Below, piece after piece: positions 58,063 to 64,000 of a stretch of DNA of 64,000 nt; the stretch's first letter is position 1, and each line of letters opens with the position of its first letter. The notes under the pieces are model-generated. The model saw only the letters and a list, made by a program, of their open reading frames with translations, was not told the origin of the DNA and did no database searches. Origin of the DNA: Nocardioides nematodiphilus (GTDB lineage Bacteria > Actinomycetota > Actinomycetes > Propionibacteriales > Nocardioidaceae); assembly GCF_020216525.1 (NCBI RefSeq), contig NZ_JAIWOY010000001.1:1-64000 (forward strand), read 5' to 3'. The position numbers were made by a program, and so were the translations under genes.

Positions 58063-59424
58063 TCAGAGCGCCAGACGCTGCTTCACGACGTCGGCGAGGC
58101 GCGCGGCGATCGCGTTCGCGTCGGTGGCGGTGGCCGCCTCGACCATCACGCGGACCAGGTTCTCGGTGCCGGAGGGACGCAGCAGGATCCGCCCTGAGTC
58201 GCCCAGAGCGGCCTCCTCGGTACGGACCGCGGCCATCAGCTCCGCGTCGTCGCAACGGCTCTTGTCGACGTCCTTGACGTTGACCAGCACCTGCGGGAGG
58301 CGGGTGACGACCCGCGCCAGCGAGGCCAGCGAGGAGCCGGTGACGGCCATCCGCTGCGCGACGTGGAGCGCGGTGAGCGTGCCGTCGCCGGTGGTGGCGT
58401 GGTCGGTCATGATCACGTGCCCGGACTGCTCGCCGCCGAGCGAGTAGCCGCCGGCCTTGAGGTCCTCCAGCACGTAGCGGTCGCCGACCGCGGTCTGGCG
58501 CACGGTGATCCCGGCCTCGCGCATGGCGCGGTGCAGGCCGAGGTTGCTCATCACGGTCGCGACGAGGGTGTCGTCGGCGAGCCGGCCGGCGTCGCGCAGG
58601 GCGATCGCGACCATGCCCATGATCTGGTCGCCGTCGACGACCTCGCCGTCCGCGTCGACCGCGAGACAGCGATCGGCGTCGCCGTCGAAGGCGAAGCCGG
58701 CGTCCGCGCCGTACGCGACGACGGCCTTGCACAGTCCGTCGAGGTGCGTCGAGCCGACGCCGTCGTTGATGTTGAGGCCGGTCGGCTTCTCGTTGATCGC
58801 GATCACGCTCGCCCCGGCGCGCTCGAACGCGAGCGGGGCCGACTCGTGCGCGGCGCCGTTGGCGCAGTCGAGCACGATGGTGAGACCCGCGAGCGGGAGG
58901 CCCTCGGCCGGGGAGGTGAGGGTGCTGAGGAGGTGGTCGACGTAGTCGTCGATGCCACCGTGGTAGGAGCTGATCCGGCCCACGCCCGCACCGGTGGGGT
59001 GCTGCCAGGGCTGGCCCAGGCGGTCCTCGATCGCGTCCTCGAGGGCGTCGTCCAGCTTGACGCCGCCGCGGGCGAGGAACTTGATGCCGTTGTCCGGCAT
59101 CGGGTTGTGCGACGCCGTGATGACCACGCCGAGATCCGCCTCGAGCGAGCCGGTCAGGTACGCGATGCCGGGGGTCGGGACCACACCGAGGTGGAGGACG
59201 TCCACGCCGGCGGAGGCGAGACCGGCCGAGACCGCCGCCTCGAGGAACTGTCCCGAGACGCGGGGATCGCGACCGACGACGGCGCGGGGCCGGTGACCGT
59301 CGAACTGGCCGGCGTCGGCGAGGACCTGAGCGGCAGAAACAGCGAGGTCCAGGGCCAGCGAAGCGGTGAGGATCTCACCGTTCGCCAGGCCCCGGACCCC
59401 GTCCGTGCCAAAGAGGCGAGCCAT
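58063..59424 (-). CDS. glmM: Phosphoglucosamine mutase
   Basis: A 453-residue alpha-D-phosphohexomutase converting GlcN-6-P to GlcN-1-P after GlmS. The phosphoserine is S105 in [12 protein letters not shown], the metal loop is DGDADRC, and the sugar loop GEQSGH. It lies 18 nt downstream of rpsI, in the conserved rplM-rpsI-glmM order. Confidence 0.97.
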   Translation of the reverse strand: MARLFGTDGVRGLANGEILTASLALDLAVSAAQVLADAGQFDGHRPRAVVGRDPRVSGQFLEAAVSAGLASAGVDVLHLGVVPTPGIAYLTGSLEADLGVVITASHNPMPDNGIKFLARGGVKLDDALEDAIEDRLGQPWQHPTGAGVGRISSYHGGIDDYVDHLLSTLTSPAEGLPLAGLTIVLDCANGAAHESAPLAFERAGASVIAINEKPTGLNINDGVGSTHLDGLCKAVVAYGADAGFAFDGDADRCLAVDADGEVVDGDQIMGMVAIALRDAGRLADDTLVATVMSNLGLHRAMREAGITVRQTAVGDRYVLEDLKAGGYSLGGEQSGHVIMTDHATTGDGTLTALHVAQRMAVTGSSLASLARVVTRLPQVLVNVKDVDKSRCDDAELMAAVRTEEAALGDSGRILLRPSGTENLVRVMVEAATATDANAIAARLADVVKQRLAL

Positions 59425-59442
59425 AGAAGGCAGGATGCCAGA

Positions 59443-59952
59443 TCAGCGCTTGCTGAACTGCGAAGCCTTGCGGGCCTTCTTGAGACCGGCCTTCTTGCGC
59501 TCCACGACGCGGGCGTCGCGGGTCAGCAGACCGGCGCTCTTCAGCGTCGCGCGGTAGCCCTCGGTGTCGACGTCGTTGAGCGAGCGGGCCACGCCGAGGC
59601 GCAGCGCGCCGGCCTGGCCGGTGATGCCGCCGCCGTGGATGCGGGCGATGACGTCGAAGCGGCCCTCGAGCTGGAGAGCGGCGAAGGGCTCGTTCGCGAC
59701 CTGGCGGTGCAGGGCGTTCGGGAAGTAGTCCTCGAAGGCGCGGCCGTTGATCGTCCACTGGCCGGTGCCCGGGACGATGCGAACGCGGGCGACGGCCTCC
59801 TTGCGGCGACCGGTGGCGCGGGCCGGAGCGACGGTGGCCGGGCGGGCCGGCGTGTCGATCGAGGCCTCGGACTCAGAGGTGTACGCAACGCCCTCGGCGT
59901 TGGTCTCGAAGGTCTCCTCGACCTCGGCCGAGACAGCAGCGTTCTCAGTCAT
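59443..59952 (-). CDS. rpsI: 30S ribosomal protein S9
   Basis: A 169-residue S9. An acidic/Ala-rich N-terminal extension (about 1-45) precedes the core ([17 protein letters not shown]) and ends in the tRNA-contacting [17 protein letters not shown] lies upstream of this ATG; a GTG overlapping the rplM stop (59973) is an alternative start. Confidence 0.96.
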   Translation of the reverse strand: MTENAAVSAEVEETFETNAEGVAYTSESEASIDTPARPATVAPARATGRRKEAVARVRIVPGTGQWTINGRAFEDYFPNALHRQVANEPFAALQLEGRFDVIARIHGGGITGQAGALRLGVARSLNDVDTEGYRATLKSAGLLTRDARVVERKKAGLKKARKASQFSKR

Positions 59953-59969
59953 GTCGGTGTTCTCCTGGC

Positions 59970-60413
59970 TCACTGGGCGATCTGCTTGATCTCGAACGGA
60001 ACGGCCTGCTGGGCCTGGTGCGGGTGGGTCGGGCCCGAGTAGACCTTCAGCTTCTTGATCTGCTGGCGGCCGAGCTTGTTCTTCGGGAGCATGCCCCAGA
60101 CGGCCTTCTCGATCGCCTTGCGAGCGTCCTTCTCGAGGATCTCGCCGATCGGCGTCGCGGTCAGACCACCCGGGTAGCCCGAGTGACGGTAGGCCAGCTT
60201 GGTCTTCGCCTTGTCGCCGGAGAGGGAGACCTTCTCGGCGTTGATGACGATGACGAAGTCGCCGGTGTCGGCGTTGGGGGCGTAGATCGCCTTGTGCTTG
60301 CCACGGAGCAGGTTCGCGACCTGGACCGACAGGCGACCCAGGCGGACGTCAGCCGCGTCGATCACGTGCCAGGCGCGCTCGATGTCGCCGGGCTTGGGAG
60401 CGTAAGTGCGCAC
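59970..60413 (-). CDS. rplM: 50S ribosomal protein L13
   Basis: A 147-residue L13 with [25 protein letters not shown] and [17 protein letters not shown] start with a GAGG ribosome site. It leads rplM-rpsI-glmM. Confidence 0.97.
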   Translation of the reverse strand: MRTYAPKPGDIERAWHVIDAADVRLGRLSVQVANLLRGKHKAIYAPNADTGDFVIVINAEKVSLSGDKAKTKLAYRHSGYPGGLTATPIGEILEKDARKAIEKAVWGMLPKNKLGRQQIKKLKVYSGPTHPHQAQQAVPFEIKQIAQ

Positions 60414-60570
60414 GGAAGTGCCTCTTCGTTCGTTTCGGCCTCCGCGGCGGGCGCCGGCAGAGGTTGGTGCTTCGCCTCGAATCTGACGAACACGGCCGGC
60501 TCCCCTGCACCCTGACGGGCGGCAGGACCGGGCTACCCCCTCACGGGAGCGGCAGAATCGAGACTGACCA

Positions 60571-60599
60571 AGGCTACGGGCGGACCCCGAAGCGGTCAA
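60571..60599 (-). promoter_or_regulatory. Promoter of rplM-rpsI
   Basis: On the minus strand TTGACC (60599-60594), a 17-nt spacer and TAGCCT (60576-60571) match a housekeeping sigma promoter. The leader would be about 150 nt. No known L13 leader fold was recognised in it. Confidence 0.65.
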
Positions 60600-60629
60600 A
60601 ACGAGGGCGTGCGGTTACCGTTGCCTACC

Positions 60630-61919
60630 GTGACTGAATCTCTCACCGTGCGTGACAACCGCACCGGGATGGAGTACGACGTCCCGATCGTCGACGGCAC
60701 CATCCGCGCCGCCGACATCGGGCAGATCAAGGCCGCCGACGACGCACCTGGCCTGGCCGTCTACGACCCCGGGTTCGTGAACACCGCTTCCTGCCGCTCC
60801 GCCATCACCTACATCGATGGCGACAAGGGCATCCTCGAGTACCGCGGGTACCCGATCGAGCAGCTCGCCGAGAAGTCGAGCTTCCTCGAGGTCGCGTATC
60901 TCCTCGTCTTCGGCGAGCTGCCCACCAAGGAGCAGTTCGACAAGTGGGTCCACGCGATCACCTACCACACCTTCGTGCACGAGAACATCAAGGGCTTCAT
61001 GCAGGGGTTCCGCTACGACGCGCACCCCATGGGCATGCTGATGGCCTCGGTCGGCGCCATGTCGACGTTCTATCCCGACGCGGGTCTGATCGGTGACGCG
61101 GACAACCGCCACCTGCAGGTCGTGCGGATGATCGCGAAGATGCCGACGCTGGGCGCCTGGTCGTTCCGGCACGCGCAGGGCAAGCCGTACGTCTACCCGG
61201 ACAACGACCTGTCCTACACCGAGAACTTCCTCTCGATGCTCTTCAAGATGAGCGAGCCGAAGTACGCGGCCGACCCGCGGATCGTGAAGGCTCTCGACAC
61301 GCTCTTCATCCTGCACGCCGACCACGAGCAGAACGCGTCGGCCAACGCCGTGCGCGCCGTCGGCTCGACCCAGGTCGACCCGTACTCCGCGGTCTCCGCC
61401 GGCATCGGCGCCCTGTTCGGCCCGCTGCACGGCGGCGCCAACGAGGCCGTCCTGCGGATGCTCAAGCGGATCGGCACCGTGGAGAACATCCCGGCGTTCA
61501 TCGAGGGCGTCAAGGCCGGCAACGAGCGCCTCATGGGCTTCGGGCACCGGGTCTACAAGAACTTCGACCCGCGCGCCAAGATCATCAAGAAGGCCTGCGA
61601 CGACGTCTTCGAGGTCACCGGGGTCAACCCGCTCCTGGCCGTCGCCAAGGAGCTGGAGCGGATCGCGCTCGAGGACGAGTACTTCATCAAGCGCCGCCTC
61701 TACCCGAACGTGGACTTCTACTCGGGCCTCATCTACGAGGCGCTGCAGTTCCCGCCGGAGTTCTTCACCGTCCTGTTCGCGATCGGCCGTACGCCGGGCT
61801 GGCTGGCCCAGTGGCTCGAGCTGACCACGGACAAGGAGCAGAAGATCGCCCGCCCGAAGCAGATCTACACCGGTCCGCGGACGCTCGACTTCGTGCCCGC
61901 CTCCGAGCGCTGGGCCTGA
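60630..61919 (+). CDS. gltA: Citrate synthase
   Basis: A 429-residue type II-length citrate synthase. Catalytic residues lie in ILHADHEQNAS, GPLHGGANEAVL and GFGHRVYKNFDPRAK, with the C-terminal ARPKQIYTG. It condenses acetyl-CoA with oxaloacetate. GTG start; an earlier in-frame GTG (60609) lies in the promoter region shared with rplM. A perfect hairpin follows the stop. Confidence 0.96.
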   Translation: MTESLTVRDNRTGMEYDVPIVDGTIRAADIGQIKAADDAPGLAVYDPGFVNTASCRSAITYIDGDKGILEYRGYPIEQLAEKSSFLEVAYLLVFGELPTKEQFDKWVHAITYHTFVHENIKGFMQGFRYDAHPMGMLMASVGAMSTFYPDAGLIGDADNRHLQVVRMIAKMPTLGAWSFRHAQGKPYVYPDNDLSYTENFLSMLFKMSEPKYAADPRIVKALDTLFILHADHEQNASANAVRAVGSTQVDPYSAVSAGIGALFGPLHGGANEAVLRMLKRIGTVENIPAFIEGVKAGNERLMGFGHRVYKNFDPRAKIIKKACDDVFEVTGVNPLLAVAKELERIALEDEYFIKRRLYPNVDFYSGLIYEALQFPPEFFTVLFAIGRTPGWLAQWLELTTDKEQKIARPKQIYTGPRTLDFVPASERWA

Positions 61920-61927
61920 CCCCAGCG

Positions 61928-62563
61928 ATGACGAACCACGAGACGACCCCGGACACTGCCGTGTCCGGGGTCGTGTTCGACTTCGGCGGCGTGCTGGTCG
62001 ACTGGGACCCGTTCCCGGCGGTCGCGGCCGGCGTGGGACCGGAGGAGGCCGAGCGCTTCCTCGCCGAGTTCGACTTCATGTCCTGGAACCACGAGCAGGA
62101 CGCGGGCCGCGCCTGGCACGACGCCCTCGCCGAGCTGGAGCGGACCCACCCGCACTTCCTGCCCCACGGCCGCGCCTACGGGGACAACTTCGGCCTGTCA
62201 CTGCCGGGCGCCGTTCCCGGCACCCCGCAGGTCCTGAAGGAGCTGCACGCCGCGGGCGTACCGCTGCTCGGCCTGACGAACTGGCCCCACGAGTTCTTCT
62301 ACGGCTATGCGCCGGAGAAGTTCGAGTTCTTCCACCTCTTCCCCGACATCGTCGTCTCCGGGACCGAGAAGCTCGCCAAGCCCGACCCGGCGATCTACCA
62401 CCTCGCGGTCGAGCGCATCGGACTGCCGGCCGAACGGCTGGTCTTCATCGACGACCGGCAGATCAACGTCGACGCCGCTATTGCCGTCGGGATGCACGGC
62501 CTCCTCTTCACCGACGCCGACACGCTCCGTGCGGACCTGGTCACACTCGGCCTGCTGCCGTAG
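61928..62563 (+). CDS. HAD-family hydrolase (YihX-like)
   Basis: A 211-residue HAD IA protein: FDFGGVLVDWD at the N-terminus, LLGLTNWP as motif II, EKLAKPDPAIY as motif III and VFIDDRQINVDAA as motif IV. YihX-type sugar phosphatases have a similar start. Its first codons run through the citrate synthase terminator; GTG 61961 inside the hairpin is an alternative start. Confidence 0.85.
   Translation: MTNHETTPDTAVSGVVFDFGGVLVDWDPFPAVAAGVGPEEAERFLAEFDFMSWNHEQDAGRAWHDALAELERTHPHFLPHGRAYGDNFGLSLPGAVPGTPQVLKELHAAGVPLLGLTNWPHEFFYGYAPEKFEFFHLFPDIVVSGTEKLAKPDPAIYHLAVERIGLPAERLVFIDDRQINVDAAIAVGMHGLLFTDADTLRADLVTLGLLP
61943..61974 (+). terminator. Hairpin after gltA, inside HAD 5' coding region
   Basis: Perfect 14-bp arms (61943-61956, 61961-61974) with loop TGCC, 24 nt after the gltA stop and 15 nt into the HAD gene. 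It could attenuate read-through to the HAD gene. Confidence 0.65.
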
Positions 62564-62571
62564 CGAGCCGG

Positions 62572-62600
62572 TTAGGTCCGTCCCCCGCGGTCGATAGACT
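62572..62600 (+). promoter_or_regulatory. Promoter of wecB
   Basis: TTAGGT, a 17-nt spacer and TAGACT (62595-62600) lie 37 nt before the wecB ATG. Confidence 0.45.
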
Positions 62601-62637
62601 GCGGCCGGCCATATCCGACCCCCACCCGAAGGCAGGC

Positions 62638-63807
62638 ATGACCACCTCCGCCACCGCCCGCCGCGTCGCCGCGATCTACGGCACCCGGCCCGAGGCGATC
62701 AAGATGGCACCCCTGGTCTCCGGGCTCCAGAGCCACGACCTCATCGACGCGATCGTCGTCGTCACCGGCCAGCACCGCGAGATGCTGGACCAGGTCAACG
62801 AGCTCTTCGCGATCAAGCCCGAGCACGACCTCGACCTGATGGTCCACGGCGCGACCCTCGCGGACCTGTCCAGCCGCGCGCTGCAGCGGGTGAGCGAGCT
62901 TCTCGAGCAGGAGCGTCCCGACGCGGTCGTCGTCCAGGGCGACACCAGCACCGCGTTCATCGCAGCGCTGGCGGCCTTCTACCAGGGCATCCCGGTCGTG
63001 CACCTCGAGGCGGGCCTGCGCTCGGGCAACATCACCTCCCCGTTCCCGGAGGAGGCCAACCGGCGCCTGGTGGCGCCGCTGGCGAGCCTGCACCTGGCCC
63101 CCACCTCGACCTCGCGGGCCAACCTCCTGGCCGAGGGCATCGACCCCGCGATCGTGGCGACCACCGGCAACACCGTGATCGACGCGCTCCGGGAGGCCCT
63201 CACCACGCCACCGCGCTTCGCCGACGAGGCCGTCGAGGACCTCGTCCGTGCCGGTCGCCGCTTCGTCCTCGTCACCGCGCACCGCCGTGAGTCGTGGGGT
63301 GAGCCGATGCGCCAGGCGATGCTGGCCCTGCGCGACATCGCCGAGGCCGAGCCGGAGCTGGCCTTCGTCGTCCCGATGCACCGCAACCCGGTCGTGCGCG
63401 ACGTCGTCCGCGAGGTGCTGGGCGACCTGCCCCAGGTGCTGCTCACCGAGCCCTTCGACTACCACGAGTTCTGCCACACCATGCGGGCCGCCGAGCTCGT
63501 GATCAGCGACTCCGGCGGCGTCCAGGAGGAGGCACCCAGCCTCGGCAAGCCGGTGCTGGTGATGCGTGAGAACACCGAGCGTCCCGAGGCCGTCGACGCG
63601 GGCACCGTCCGCCTGGTCGGCACGGACCGGGCCACGATCCGCGACAGCGCACTCACCCTGTTGCGCGACCCCGCCGCGTACGCCGCGATGGCGAACGCGG
63701 TCAACCCGTACGGCGACGGCCACGCCGGTCCGCGCGCCGTCGCCGCCATCGCCGAGCTGCTCGGCGTCGGCGAGCGCCTCCCCGACTTCAACCCTCTCGG
63801 CACGTAG
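62638..63807 (+). CDS. wecB: UDP-GlcNAc 2-epimerase (non-hydrolysing)
   Basis: A 389-residue enzyme converting UDP-GlcNAc to UDP-ManNAc. IYGTRPEAIKMAPL, VVQGDTSTAF, HLEAGLRSG, VTAHRRES and ISDSGGVQEEAPSLGKPVLVMR are typical. ATG preceded by GAAGGCAGG. It is followed 8 nt later by wecC, so UDP-ManNAc is probably oxidised to UDP-ManNAcA for a surface polymer. Confidence 0.95.
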   Translation: MTTSATARRVAAIYGTRPEAIKMAPLVSGLQSHDLIDAIVVVTGQHREMLDQVNELFAIKPEHDLDLMVHGATLADLSSRALQRVSELLEQERPDAVVVQGDTSTAFIAALAAFYQGIPVVHLEAGLRSGNITSPFPEEANRRLVAPLASLHLAPTSTSRANLLAEGIDPAIVATTGNTVIDALREALTTPPRFADEAVEDLVRAGRRFVLVTAHRRESWGEPMRQAMLALRDIAEAEPELAFVVPMHRNPVVRDVVREVLGDLPQVLLTEPFDYHEFCHTMRAAELVISDSGGVQEEAPSLGKPVLVMRENTERPEAVDAGTVRLVGTDRATIRDSALTLLRDPAAYAAMANAVNPYGDGHAGPRAVAAIAELLGVGERLPDFNPLGT

Positions 63808-63815
63808 GAGCAACC

Positions 63816-64000
63816 ATGTTCGATCGCGGAGTGTCCGTCATCGGGCTCGGCTACATCGGCCTGCCCACCAGCGCAGTGATCGCCGCCCAGGGCGTACGCG
63901 TCCACGGCGTCGACGTCAATGCCGCGACCGTGGAAGCGGTCAACGCCGGCAAGGTCCCCATCGTGGAGCCCGACCTCGACGTGGCGGTGGCCGGAGCGGT
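63816..64000 (+). CDS. wecC: UDP-ManNAc dehydrogenase, partial
   Basis: The first 61 codons of a UDP-sugar 6-dehydrogenase, cut by the window end. The NAD motif is VIGLGYIGLPTSAVIA (residues 8-23), and GVDVNAATVEAVNAGKVPIVEP matches WecC. GGAG lies 5 nt before the ATG. It uses the product of WecB. Confidence 0.88.
   Translation, partial: MFDRGVSVIGLGYIGLPTSAVIAAQGVRVHGVDVNAATVEAVNAGKVPIVEPDLDVAVAGA

Overview
The window is GC-rich bacterial DNA packed with genes on both strands. Frequent GTG starts, 1-4 nt gene overlaps, GuaB3, a His-tailed GroEL with CIRCE elements, and a gene order close to the Mycobacterium choD-guaB3-guaB2 and groEL-groES-tsaD-rimI-tsaB-tsaE-alr-nnrD-glmS-glmM-rpsI-rplM region all point to an actinobacterium. 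Protein style suggests Propionibacteriales (Nocardioides-like); that placement is inference.

Layout. 0.3-5.3 kb: a LysR regulator divergent from ferredoxin-NADP reductase (fprA), an SMP-30 lactonase, an unrecognised protein and a PaiB-type flavin protein. 5.5-10.8 kb, minus strand: succinate-semialdehyde dehydrogenase, a ChoD-like GMC oxidoreductase and guaA, with a 368-nt hairpin-rich gap before guaA. 10.9-21.2 kb, minus strand: an uninterrupted type IVa pilus operon, in transcription order pilA-V-W-X-D-M-N-O-B-T-C. Its PilX-like member carries a bactofilin-like repeat domain. 21.3-23.0 kb: glpD. 23.1-28.6 kb: a six-gene catabolic operon (two SDRs, quinone oxidoreductase, HAD, APH kinase-like, acyl-CoA dehydrogenase) divergent from a TetR gene over a clean palindrome. 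The HAD-APH-ACAD order is the domain order of animal ACAD10. 29.3-32.4 kb: guaB3, a regulator remnant and guaB. 32.5-34.3 kb: an ECF sigma factor with a membrane-anchored partner. 34.4-40 kb: a DJ-1/PfpI protein with a divergent LysR, an ACT-GNAT fusion, a CAAX-type protease, and an NAD-binding/FAD oxidoreductase pair. 40-42.2 kb: groES-groEL under two CIRCE-like elements. 42.2-45.6 kb: a SAM methyltransferase and an MMPL transporter. 45.7-56.9 kb: tRNA t6A genes (tsaD, tsaB, a GNAT-TsaE fusion) with rimI, interrupted by a secreted tandem acid phosphatase, then alpha/beta hydrolase, alr, nnrD, acpS and glmS. 57-60.4 kb: coaA, glmM, rpsI and rplM. 60.6-64 kb: citrate synthase, a HAD hydrolase, wecB and the start of wecC, which may open a surface-polysaccharide locus.

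Most of the content is housekeeping: GMP synthesis, UDP-GlcNAc and wall precursors, CoA, t6A, chaperonin and ribosome. The accessory parts are the pilus operon, the ACAD10-like catabolic operon, the acid phosphatase, and several intergenic elements (a GAGAGGTCACTTCT repeat family, helically phased CCTGA repeats, nested inverted repeats). No tRNA, rRNA, CRISPR array, insertion sequence or phage gene was seen.
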